Shown here: one piece after another, positions 24,676-34,966 of the stretch
Layout: each line of letters begins with the position of its first letter
Numbering within the stretch: position 1 is the first letter of the stretch
Assembly: GCA_020744425.1 (NCBI GenBank)
Contig: JAGMUV010000009.1
Span: forward strand, 1,984,001 to 2,048,000
DNA length: 64,000 bases
Reading direction: 5' to 3'
Source of the DNA: Dactylonectria macrodidyma
Taxonomy: Eukaryota > Ascomycota > Sordariomycetes > Hypocreales > Nectriaceae
Position numbers and translations under genes: made by a program
Notes under the pieces: generated by a model
The model's input: the letters and a program-made list of their open reading frames with translations, nothing else
Database searches by the model: none
Told to the model about the DNA's origin: nothing

Positions 24676-25410
24676 TTACTCCCACTTCCTCTCGCATTGT
24701 CCCATCCATCGCCCCCAAACCACCACACGCCCATCAATCTTGGCCGCCACAGCCTCTCTCCGAGGCTTCGAAGCCACAAACTCGGGGTCCAGCGGTTCAC
24801 TCAGGCCAATTATTTCGAAAAAGTCTGTCATCATCGGCGAGTTTCATCTTCAGCAAATGGTATTCTCAATCTTGGTGCTCTACATAGGGCGGATCAACTT
24901 ACATCGGTGGATGCCATGGTTGATTAGTGGTCTTGGCGGAATGTAAACACCGCCACTGCGACTCATGCCGTATGAGAATCCTCCCTTGAGGCGCGTCGAC
25001 GGACGCCCGTCAACAGGCTTGAAGTCGTCGTTGACAACATTGAGCTTCTGCGCCGGTATTCCGAGATATATCCTACTTGTGTCAGCTCATATCATAACAG
25101 CGATCCCAAGTCTCAACACTCACCCATGGCAGACCGGCATCGGCAGCGGCGCATCAAAATCCTCGTTTACAATCAGCCACTCTTTGATGCCTTCAGCAGA
25201 GTTCCACCGCAGTTCCGGGATCTTCCCTTCCCCACCAGCCATGTACGCCTTGCCCAGCGTTGCGCCGTCGGCACCGCAGTCCGGCGACGTCACGTATAGG
25301 GTAGGCTCGCGGCACGAGGCAAAGGCCGGGTGGGTTGTGAAGGCTTTGGCGTCACGGCCTCTATGGTTCATGAATAGCCAGCTAGCAGCTACCTCCAAGT
25401 ATGCAATCAT
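24676..25410 (-). CDS. PEBP / YbhB-YbcL-like (Raf kinase inhibitor-like) protein
   Basis: Three exons on the minus strand: 25,410-25,124, 25,072-24,903 and 24,824-24,676, in phase, 201 residues. The two introns have GTGAGT and GTAAGT donors. The phosphatidylethanolamine-binding fold is supported by the ligand-pocket loop E83-D-F-D-A-P88 (the family norm is EDPDAP, so a Pro is replaced by Phe), by C94-H-G and by G149-I-H-R-Y153. The first 20 residues (IAYLEVAASWLFMNHRGRD) match the short N-terminal helix of fungal PEBP-like proteins. There is no convincing secretion signal. Function in fungi is poorly known; relatives bind anionic ligands or act as protease/kinase inhibitors. The gene is convergent with the upstream oxygenase gene. 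Confidence 0.9.
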
Positions 25411-26176
25411 TTTATCGCGTGGATATTGAGGTTACTGGAAGGGAAACTGCTGTGACGTGACCAAGTGCCGAGGGTGAGGGCTGGCGATGCGCTTGATGTC
25501 TCGAAAGGTCAATCGGAGGCTTTATAGATAAAATAGGCACCAGGCAAGCGGTATTAGAGGGTTATTGTACAACAAAAGCGTACAAACAAAGTGCCTAATG
25601 TTCGAAACATCATCCAAGTAAACAAAAATCCCCGATACATAGTATTCATCATCGTCGGCCATATCGGGGATAATCTGACATCGGCACCGAATCGGCAGGG
25701 TGTCTTAGTGACGTACCACTGCTCTTCTTCCCTCACACCTTGCAAAGACTCGACTGCCTACGGGGTATGTACGTGTTGAACAGTTCGTGAATTTAATAAG
25801 GTGACATCGTCGGAACTGATTGCAATGGAGGCGATACCCAACGGCTGCTTGATAGCTGCAACACGCCACTGACTTCCCCGAATAGAGCAGTTCTCACGAG
25901 GACCAGTTAATGTATATCGATATCATAAGTTTCATATTCACATCATCTCATCTCCTGCACCCACTACATAAGTCTTAAATGATGGACGTCATCGTCGTGT
26001 GACAAAACACCCAACGCCATCCGAACACAGTTCTATGGAATAACAAAACCACCATCTTCTAAACGCCCCTGTAATGGTACCATGCTCAAAATGGTATATG
26101 AACCCAACAGACATCTTATGCTCAAACAAAGCAGATCAGATGGAAGAAACAACTACGAGCAAAATCGAACCAGGGT
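25411..26176. other. Spacer: PEBP promoter and protease 3' end
   Basis: About 770 bases without a gene. It is A/T-richer than the coding flanks. It should contain the promoter of the minus-strand PEBP gene (left part) and the 3' untranslated region of the protease (right part). No distinct motif stands out. Confidence 0.5.
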
Positions 26177-27604
26177 TCAGGCGAGAGACCCTGCAAACAC
26201 AAGGACCAACGTCACAACACCTACCCACGCCCAGCTCGAGCTAGACGGGGAAACTGTTGCGGCTCCAGATCCGGCTTCGGTCACGGTCACCACACCGGAC
26301 TGGGCAGACACGGGGTTTTGCGCCGCAGTGGTTGAGGGCACGGCGCTTTCGCCTGAGCCAATCTCAACAATGTCGGTCTTAGTGGCGTTGTATTTGCTCT
26401 GGGCTAGAGAGATCTCGTTGTTCTCCAGGTCAAATACAACAAAGGCACTCCTGAGGAATGTATCGCCTAGAATGTTGGTTCCAGAAGACGGCGCAATGCC
26501 GAACATACAGGCAGCAGTGCCGTCGCTGAAGGATAGTTGTTGACCCGTGATTTGAACATAGTCAATGACCATTTCGCTTATCGGGACGACGATCTCAGCT
26601 GGATCGCTAAACTTGAACGTCAGGTTCCCTGTCTCATCTGCCAGAGAGCAAGGTACAAAAGCGATGCCCTCCGATTCCTCATATTCGGCGCCAACCTGGT
26701 CGTAGATGGCGGCGGTAAGGCTGTCAGGTAGGTATGAAAGGGTGGAGCCCGAGTCCAGCAAGACAGCCAGAGCGAGGCTGTCGTCGATGGTTGCCGACCC
26801 AAGGCTGAGGCTAGTGAGGGTAATGAAGAAGCTGCTGTATTCGCCGCCGTTTTTCTGGATAGGCACCGAGACAAGTTCGCCATCATAGCGAGCACGATCC
26901 ACACCTCCAAAGAGGATGGTGCCTGTTTCCGAACTCAGGTCGTTGAGCCACAGGCTGTAGGCGTTGGACGCAATCAATCCGTCGGCAGCCATCCTAGCTG
27001 GGAGGTTCTTGTATGGGGATTTTCCAGCAACTCCAGCCTGGACCTCATTTGTACTGTAGCCGATACCCAAAACACCCTGGTCGGAAGAGCTCTCGTATCC
27101 TATGCCGAACTGTAGGCTGGTGATTTTGGTGTCCCCTACACGAAAGGTGTCGGTAGCATAGTCACCAGCGGCACCTGACCCGTCCACGTAGGATATATTG
27201 AAATAGCTGCCCACATACTCATATGTCGATGAGCTGTTTGCATTGTAAGTTCCGGCCTCTGCGCAGAGATTCATGGCAGTTGAACACAGAGACGAGTTCG
27301 CGCTGTTGACCCAGAGGTCACTGCTACCGGTGTCTAGGTGTAAGCGGAGATCCTGCTTGGGGGTGCCCAAAGAGGCGTTGAAGTAGTAGAGTGTAACATC
27401 ATTGTCTATGTCAACGTCGACCGAGCCGCTACGTCGACGCATGCGGTTTCTATCGTGTGCGACGGGATCTTGGATTTTGTGGCGTTGTAAGTCAAGGCTT
27501 AACACACGTGGCTCACCGCCATCTTGTCTTTTGTGTAGAGAGATGGCCAGTGAAGTCGGAATTACCGAGGCTGCGATGGCGACGAGGAGTTGTACTGGTT
27601 TCAT
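26177..27604 (-). CDS. Secreted, GPI-anchored aspartic protease (pepsin family A1, yapsin-like)
   Basis: A single-exon gene of 475 residues. A signal peptide covers about 1-20, followed by a propeptide with K25-R26 and R56-R58 basic sites suited to kexin-type processing. The two catalytic motifs are present: D91-T-G-S-S (DTGSSDLW) and D284-S-G-S-T. The mature domain has several N-x-S/T sites. From about residue 420 the chain becomes Ser/Thr/Ala-rich and ends with a hydrophobic tail (about 455-475) without basic residues, the usual form of a GPI-attachment signal. I infer a cell-surface protease acting on wall or secreted proteins, as for yeast yapsins and Candida Sap9/10. No intron is present, which is common for this subfamily. 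Confidence 0.93.
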   Translation of the reverse strand: MKPVQLLVAIAASVIPTSLAISLHKRQDGGEPRVLSLDLQRHKIQDPVAHDRNRMRRRSGSVDVDIDNDVTLYYFNASLGTPKQDLRLHLDTGSSDLWVNSANSSLCSTAMNLCAEAGTYNANSSSTYEYVGSYFNISYVDGSGAAGDYATDTFRVGDTKITSLQFGIGYESSSDQGVLGIGYSTNEVQAGVAGKSPYKNLPARMAADGLIASNAYSLWLNDLSSETGTILFGGVDRARYDGELVSVPIQKNGGEYSSFFITLTSLSLGSATIDDSLALAVLLDSGSTLSYLPDSLTAAIYDQVGAEYEESEGIAFVPCSLADETGNLTFKFSDPAEIVVPISEMVIDYVQITGQQLSFSDGTAACMFGIAPSSGTNILGDTFLRSAFVVFDLENNEISLAQSKYNATKTDIVEIGSGESAVPSTTAAQNPVSAQSGVVTVTEAGSGAATVSPSSSSWAWVGVVTLVLVFAGSLA

Positions 27605-28089
27605 ATTGTGTTATGTGATTCGTCCAGGGAGTGGTATCAAGGATAATGCGGTCCGTCCTTGAACTGACGGGGTCAAATGCGTGTGCGAGAAAACCTCCAA
27701 GTTAGGATAACAAAAGATGCAGCCGTTTGCTGTAACAATATCTGGTCTCATAGAATACTTTTCTCTCGATTCAATGTCCCTTCTTATTTCCTTTCCCATG
27801 TCGTGGCAAAACGTCTCCCGCAAGACCGGCAACGGAGACGCATTGGGCGTGCGTCACCAGCCGACGTCAACAAAGCTTCGTTCGGCACAGCCAGGCCGAG
27901 CAAGTGTCAGAGGAGGCGCTGGTGAGGCGCTGGCGAGGCGTTGCAAGACAGCGGTAATTAAAGATGCGACAATCCAGAGTGTCCAAAACGACAGGATACA
28001 AAAGAAAAAAAGACAATAGGGCAGAGACTTAAGGACAAAAGTCTTTCAGATGTTGATGGCGCGACGGCGGAGGCTGCTTTATTACTCAA
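27605..28089. other. Spacer upstream of the aspartic protease
   Basis: About 485 bases containing the promoter of the minus-strand protease gene. No other coding sequence is convincing. Confidence 0.45.
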
Positions 28090-28299
28090 CTATTCCTTCC
28101 AGTGCAGCGCACGGCCGGCCCAAAACGAGGAAGATGAACCGGGCTCTCCACCATTGCCAGTACGAAGTAGCTCGCAGAACTTGACACAGGCGCTAATGCC
28201 GTCGACTGACTGGGCATGGGGCGATACAGCCGTGTTCCGTCGTCTTCCCACGTCGCTCTCCACATCGGGGGAGAAATCGTTTGGCTCGTTAGAGTCCAT
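28090..28299 (-). CDS. Possible small protein, function unknown
   Basis: A 69-codon ATG frame with a fairly balanced composition (starts MDSNEPNDFSPD, ends WAGRALHWKE) and moderate GC at third positions. No domain is recognised and no splice partner was found upstream, so it may be a last exon, a short gene or chance. It lies alone between the protease and the V-ATPase-like gene. Confidence 0.25.
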   Translation of the reverse strand: MDSNEPNDFSPDVESDVGRRRNTAVSPHAQSVDGISACVKFCELLRTGNGGEPGSSSSFWAGRALHWKE

Positions 28300-30058
28300 C
28301 TCGACGCGCGGCCAAGGACCACGTCTACAGCGGCCCGGGCGGTCGGGTAGTTTGGCCCAGGGTGTGTATAGTGTGGGTGGGTAATAAAAAGGCGTTTCTG
28401 GTGGTCGAAACGTCGACTACCCTTTCTATTTGACGCTGCGTGTTCGAATGACGGGTGACGGCATGTGGGACTGTGTGGCCTCTAAGCCGGGGCTTCTGAC
28501 GGCAGAGAGGAACCGTTGTTATTCTTAGACAAGACGGCACATGTTAGAGGGCCTAAGATGCGTGCGGCGGATGCGTGAGACAGGGTACTATGTTAGGCGC
28601 TTGCCGATATGGTCCTGCTGAGCTGCAGAGGCCGCCGCCCGGTCTTTCGCGCCTCCACTTGAGCTGGCCTTATACGACATGGGCGACTCCGCAAGGAGCG
28701 GGTGCTTTGTCTGGGAGAATAGCCATCGATGGCCAATTACTTTGCGGTAGGCGACGATGATGTTCAAGTCGAAGATGGCTCAGTCGCTGTCGCTTGCACG
28801 TGTAGCACAGCGTGATGAGTGGTGGCAGAACAGGTGTTTGGACGTTGAAAGTGTAGGTTACGAGATAGATGCCAGAGGTATGGCGGGCGGTGTCGCACTC
28901 AAAAGTACAAATAGTGCGCGATCACGCTTCTCCTCAGGCATCACATTTAAGGCATCCTTTCACAGCACCTGGAACTCTCGATATATCTATCTCTAAGGTA
29001 GGTACATGGAGGCAGGTAGTTAGGTAGGTAGAGAAATAATCATTTAACGGCGCATCTATGCATCATGTCTTTCACTAAATTGCAGCCTAAAAGAGCTATG
29101 CTAAATATACTCTCAGCCGCACCAGTCCGTGTCTCTCATCCACCCTCCAGTGACAACTCAATCATCACCAGCCACATTCGCCGACCTTCCCCTGGAGATC
29201 TGAGATCTCGCCGTCCTTAACGGATCGGAATAAATATGGTGGCATGGTGACGCTGAGGAATGTGATTGGGTTTCACCATACTTGCATGCCTGGAGGCCGG
29301 TGAAGGTTGTTGGCTGGCCTAACGAGATGACAAGGCACATTCGCAGGGCTCTAAGATTAACAAATTGGATCGCCAGCTCAAACAACACGCATATTATCAG
29401 TTCCCATGCTTCTTGGATACAAAAGCAAACGAAGCGTACCGGTGATTGTTTTGCCCCCTCCGTGATTTGTGGTTGTGTTGAAGTATAATCTACCTAGGTT
29501 ACATCCGACTTCGTCAACCAATCCCAACTTAGTCCATCAAACAGACATAACCGTAACCAACACATCACCAACTCCATTGAGTAACATGACCAAACCGTCT
29601 CAGATCATGCTCGAATCCCATCTCAAAATCGCCTGTATAATCATGGTTCAGTTCCAACAGCGTTCCCAAACCACAAGCCCCATCCCGCATTCCCCACGTC
29701 TCACCCAATAACCGCCCTCCTTATTCTTCTGCCTACACAACATCGCCAAACAATGGACCATCCATCAGCCATAGCCCATCAGCCCGGTTTGGCGTCTGCC
29801 TACAAGCAGGTCACCGGATGACCCAAGTTCAGCTTCGCGCTACATAACTAAGGTGAGCATGCTGCGACACAACGAAAATAGGTCTTGGCTTTGCTATACT
29901 TGGTTGTACAGAAGTTGTTGTCTCCTTCTTATATGGCACCTGACCCCCTTCTTGTCTTCCACACCTCCTTCAGCCAAACCTGCATTCAGTCGCCTTGAAC
30001 CTGCTCTGCCAACCTCGTCTTTTATTGAAACCTACGTTCTTATCAAACTCGTCTTGAA
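28300..30058. other. Spacer upstream of the V-ATPase proteolipid gene
   Basis: About 1.75 kb with no supportable gene. A cluster of GGTAGGTA-type motifs lies at 28,995-29,030. The last 200 bases, with CT-rich tracts, are the likely promoter and leader of the plus-strand proteolipid gene. Confidence 0.5.
28995..29030. repeat. TAGGTA motif cluster
   Basis: Repeated AGGTAGGTA elements with interruptions. Similar TACCTAGGTA clusters recur at 39,106-39,130, 54,583-54,618 and 55,078-55,124. Confidence 0.6.
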
Positions 30059-30906
30059 ATGGATCCCGCTCTCCTCGCTGACATGGACCGCTGGTATGGA
30101 AACCACTGCCACCCCTCAAACAAAATCATGTTCAACCGCTAACACATGTTTCTCTCCCATGCAGCCCCATGTACGCCGTACGTTCGCCCGTCCTCCCATC
30201 CTATTCAACTCCAGCTGATATGTGACCACAATTGCTAGTCCTTCTTTGGCGCCCTTGGCTGTGCAATCTCTATCGTCTTCACTACCATCGGCGCCGCCTA
30301 CGGCACCGCAAAGTCCGCCGGTGCCATCTTCTCATGCGGTGTTATCCGTCCGGACATGCTGATGCAGAATACGTACGAAACACCCGAAACTCCCTCATAG
30401 ACCCTGATAAAGAAGTGCCAAGAGGATGAGATCAAGAAAAAATGACCAAGAAAGGATAAGAAGGCTGACTTGAACACTCGCCCCAGACTCTGCTCCATCA
30501 TGGCCCAGATCCTGTCCATTTACGGCCTTGTCGCGAGTGTCATCATCGCCGGCGGCATCACAGAAAAGATGCCCATTTACACCGGCTTTCTCCAGCTCGG
30601 TGCTGGTCTCGCCGTCGGGCTTTGTGGAATGGCCGCCGGCTTCGCCATTGGCATCGTGGGCGATGCTGGAGGTGCGCCATACCATTCCATATGCCCCCAA
30701 TGATTAGGAGTTGGTCAAAGAGCGCATCGAATCGTCGCTAACTTGTGTTCAAACGAGCAGTCCGTGCCAGCTCACAGCAGCCCCGCCTGTACGTGGGCAT
30801 GGTCCTCATCCTCATCTTTGCCGAAGTTTTGGGCCTGTACGGCGTCATCGTCTCCATTCTCATGCTCACTCGCTCTAAACTCGATGCCACCGTGTGCCCG
30901 TACTAG
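30059..30906 (+). CDS. V-type ATPase proteolipid subunit c-like protein (divergent paralogue)
   Basis: Five exons: 30,059-30,093, 30,165-30,177 (only 13 bp), 30,239-30,372, 30,487-30,671 and 30,761-30,906. Every junction is in phase and gives 170 residues, close to the usual size of about 160. The four-helix, duplicated c-subunit fold is clear. The second half is well conserved: G94-[15 protein letters not shown] (115-124), and the proton-carrying E144 in helix 4 ([10 protein letters not shown]). The first half is divergent: SAGAIFSCG (42-50) and LCSIMAQ (62-68) replace the common SGVGISAMG and VPVVMAG motifs. The role would be in the membrane rotor (V0) of the vacuolar proton pump; the divergence suggests a second copy rather than the main one. 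It converges on VPS18, with 192 bp between stops. Confidence 0.88.
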
Positions 30907-31098
30907 AAGACAGTACACGGAGAAGGAGAAACATTGGGCGAGATTGTTTCGATTGCGACAAGGTGACGAGTCTGAGTATCAAAGCAATCATCTGGATGGC
31001 ATGTAATGACGAGAATTGGGTATCTTGACTTCTAGAGTTTGCCACATCACGTATAGAAAAGCACACTACTCGCTCGCTTCCATGATTTGCATGTCTTA

Positions 31099-34000
31099 TT
31101 ACAGTGCCCATTCGTTGGCGTCATCGTCTTTCGTGACGAAGGGTTCATCAATCCTTTTGATAGCCAAGTCACTGCAAAGGATGCTGCGGCCATGTTAGTA
31201 GTGAGACTATTGAGCGGAGTAAGGTAAAAGACAACTTGCCAAGCAGAAGCCACAAGAGCATCCAGCTCTGCGACCACAGAATCTCGTTGCGTCCCGCTTA
31301 CCAACCCCTTGTGTATTTGCATCTGAAGCTGCCTAATTCGTGATGACTTCCCAGCGCCAGCCTGTTCCAGCACTTTTCTACCCAAGCAGTCTGAGTGGAA
31401 CGAGTGCTGGCAGGGGAATACGAAGAACTGCCTGCTCAACAGCGGAAGCCCACAAAGGTAGCACTTTTCTCCAGGCTCTACAATCGCATACCGGTGGTCT
31501 AGGGCGGCGATGTCGATTTTAATGTTGGTGGCCGTCTGAGAGGACTCATCCATCTCCCTCTTCAGTCCATCAATGTTGCGGCTGTAGTCCTCGAGAGCCG
31601 CGCAAATCTCCTCCTTGAAATCGTCGATGATGACAAAGTCGGGGAAGAAAGGAATTAGGTCTTCAATCTTGAGTAGATCGCACTGCTTGAGGAACTCAAT
31701 CGCCGTCTTGATCCCATTGGACTTTGAGATGACCTTGCGGGCAACCGCCAACCAGAGCCTCTTTCTTAGCTGTGGGTTCGACATTGGCCTGTCGGCGATG
31801 ACGGCCGCCAACTCGACCTCGTTATGAGAAAGGGCAAGATCAACGGCCTGGAGATATTGCCCCATACTTGTGTAGATGTGGACGCATGAGAGAGTTCGGT
31901 GGTGTTGGATGCAAAGCCGTAGGGCGAAATCAGGGTCGTACCGAGGCTCGTCCCCTTGCGCCTGAAGGTATGATAGAAGACCAGACTCGTCCTTGGTGGG
32001 ATGCGAGGCGTATATCGAGACGAGCGTGTTGTGCACCGCCGCATCCTCAGAATTGAGCTGATACACCGCGTAGTTGAGGTATCTTAGGGCTTGATTTTGT
32101 GAACTGCCACCCGTGAAGGTCCGGTTGTACTCAAGGAAGGCAGGGATGAGTTTCCTGGGCTTCAGGTCGGCGTGTCTCATCAATATCTCGACCAAGTCGG
32201 TCGAAACGTGCGTCATGAGCACACTGCTGTATCGATAAAAGACTTCCGGATCCGTTTGCTTCTTCAGAACATTCAATACCTCGGTCCACCTTTCGCGCTG
32301 AACCCAGTATGACAGCACATAGTTGTAGTCGCTGACAGCGTTGGCGAAGTACAACAGCTCTCCCTCTCGGCCATGGCTGCTAATCACATCGTACACCATC
32401 TTACGGTCGAGATCATGCTTGTACTTGTCGACAAAGTCCTGGTACTCTTTCCTCACGGTTTCCAAAAGCTTTTGTGACTCAGTGGAGTTGAGGTGTACTG
32501 AAAGCTCAGCCTGCGTGATGATGGTGTCGTCCAATGAATTGAGTTTGGCCATGAACACCTCAACCAGCCAGCCGGCAACCATCATCCGCTGCATGATGGC
32601 AGACTTCTTAATGGTGGCGAGCTTTGTCAACAAAAACTTCCGCAGGGCATCGGGCTGGTTGTTATCGATGATACTCAGCGCGATATCTTCAAAAGGCTTG
32701 TTGCTCCGACCGTAGACAGTGGCAGCCTCGATCCAGTGTCCCTTGCTGGCTAGATGATCTCCGTATGCTGCCGCCACGGTCTCTTTTTGTAATGCGGTGT
32801 GCGCATGGTGGAGAGCCGGCTCGAATTGCTGCATATTCATCATAATTTCCCAGATGTTGCGATCCTCATCGCGCACCACAACCTCGAAAATCTCCTTTGA
32901 CGTGAATAGCCAGAATGTATTCTTTTGTATATCAACGGAGAACCCGAGGGGTTTCTGGCCTTGGCCGAGAACATCATGCTCCGAAATCATCTTTCCGCTG
33001 AGTCGGTTTGTAGTTATGACACGGCCGCCAACGAGATGAATAATGTGCCACTGGGTCAGTGCAATAGCGTCAATAATCTCAGACGACGCCCTGCGCTTGT
33101 CAGACGAGTCAGACACAATCTGTGCCTTGGGAAGCATTTTGGACTCGGAGAAGACTTTGGCGCCCAGGCCGCTATCCGTTGGGGTATTGAGTAGTCTGCC
33201 ATGGAAGACTCCCTGAGAAGACAACCAGGCATAGGTCCGATCCGGGATGTCATCGTCATAGGGGTTGGTCTCTGGAGGATCAGGGGACACTGCCAAGTTA
33301 GAAGCAGCCCCGAGCGAGGTCCGTTGCAACTCGTGAACAACGGGTTGTTCTGACTCGAAGAGCCTAGTGTAGACAGAGCCTGTGCCGTCATGGCCGTGAC
33401 CGATCTTCCCGACAAGATGAAATAGGCGACTCTGAGTGCTAATCACGACCCTGCGGAATTCTGCGTTGCCATGCAGGTTGTCCACCCACAAGCCGGTGAT
33501 GGGGCCGTCTGGAAGCTTATGGAGATTCTTCAAATGCTTAACCTCCTTCTTGTAGAACTCCTTGGATGTCTCGATAAAGGCCTCGTAGATGTTGCCGTCG
33601 GAAGCGCCGATTAGAATCTCACGCGTCGACGCTGTCGGGAGCGAAGGGTTCCACGCCACACTCTCAATGGCTACGCCGCGTAGCCGTCCGAGCGGTCGGG
33701 GTTGTTTCGATTGCGAGTGGAGGTAGTAGTTCTCACCGAGGGCTGTGCAGACGATGAGATGGGACGCCGTTGGGTCGAGGAACATGCGCCGGATCACGCC
33801 AACCTCGGAGGGCTTCTTAGGAAGGTCGATATCTGAGGCGAGGGCGTTAGCAGGTGACCAAGCATACCCATGTCTACCACTGCCCGGACACGAATCCATC
33901 ACGTGCCCAGCTTCGCGCACCACTTACCATCAATGTCCTCTGGCCTGTTCAGGTCGATGCGCAGGATGCGTCCGTTGGAGAGGGCGAGGATGATGACATT

Positions 34001-34144
34001 GTTCGCGACCTGGGCGGCAACAAAATCGGCCGCGATGGAGAACTGCAGCTGGACGTTCTCGACGGTGAAGATGGGTACCTCCAAGTCCAGGTCCTGGATG
34101 CCGTTGGCGACGGCACTGAAGCCGTCGTGAAGATCAAGAGCCAT
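31099..34144 (-). CDS. Vps18/Pep3, HOPS and CORVET tethering complex subunit with C-terminal RING
   Basis: Three exons on the minus strand: 34,144-33,928, 33,832-31,240 and 31,183-31,099, in phase, 964 residues. An N-terminal beta-propeller (Pep3/Vps18 domain) is followed by a clathrin-type alpha-solenoid. The C-terminal RING has C863-x2-C866, C880-x-H882, H885-x2-C888 and C937-x2-C940. The last Cys pair lies in the final exon, ending DDANEWAL as expected for Vps18. The last intron (31,239-31,184, 56 bp) begins GCAAGT and ends CAG, with an ACTAAC branch site: a GC-AG intron. It has no in-frame stop at first, so a model that ignores it would give a wrong tail and lose half the RING. Acts in endosome and vacuole fusion as a core class C Vps subunit. 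Confidence 0.95.
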
Positions 34145-34966
34145 GGCTGTCGAGCGGGCTCACAGACGCATATTCGGCCGGCGGAGGGAATCTGATCCGC
34201 GTGTCTCGCTTGCGCTGGCTTAGGAGGAATCGAGTGCGCCGAGGAAGTGTGTTGTCGAGATCGAGATCGGTCTGAAGAGAGAGGTTGGGTTGGAGATGAT
34301 TTGGTGATGCAGGGAGCTGGAGTTGGAGACGGAGACGGGGTTGGTCGGGCCAGCACCAGAAGCTCCCCACCTCGAAATTAGCTGCCTATTCGTGCATTGG
34401 AAACCTGAACAGAGCTCCTGAGCCCACCACACCAAGTATCCATCCATTACATCACCGTTCGCCAACACAACTTGCAACAGCTGATGTGAACCCCCAAACT
34501 ATTCGCGCTGCTTTGTTCACTCAGTTATAGCTTGGTCACGGTGGAGGAAGCTACTGAGAGGATGTGGTTTGCGCTGTAAGGATTTGTAGAGTTCCGACCA
34601 CGCGAGCGTAGCTAGCTGGTATATGTTCACAAATCTATCCTCAAAACACGGGACTCTTGGATAATTGGGATGTTTGAGATCCGATTCTAACCGCTACCGG
34701 TTGCAAGACCACTCCCTTTTCATGCCTCAAGTCTCATGATACAAAACAACCGCCACTTCTCCAAGTAAACGTAGCCTCGAGCCCTAGAACAATGTAAAGA
34801 AGTTATCGTAGAAATGTACAAAATGTGCAAGGTTGGCCATTATCTTAACACGTCAACGCCGTCTCCCCCAAGTGCGCCTAAAACCCGAAAAGCTCACCAA
34901 AGCTGACCCTCCAGCTGTAGCCGGCTTGTCCTAGCCTCTATCTTCACGCAACTCCAAGGTAATCAA
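34145..34966. other. Spacer: VPS18 promoter and 3' end of methyltransferase gene
   Basis: About 820 bases between two genes on the same (minus) strand. It holds the VPS18 promoter on the left and the 3' end of the LaeA-like gene on the right. No extra gene is supported. Confidence 0.5.

Noticed and set aside
24965..25429. 154-codon plus-strand frame
   Set aside because: Antisense to the PEBP-like gene, which has clear family motifs and phased introns.
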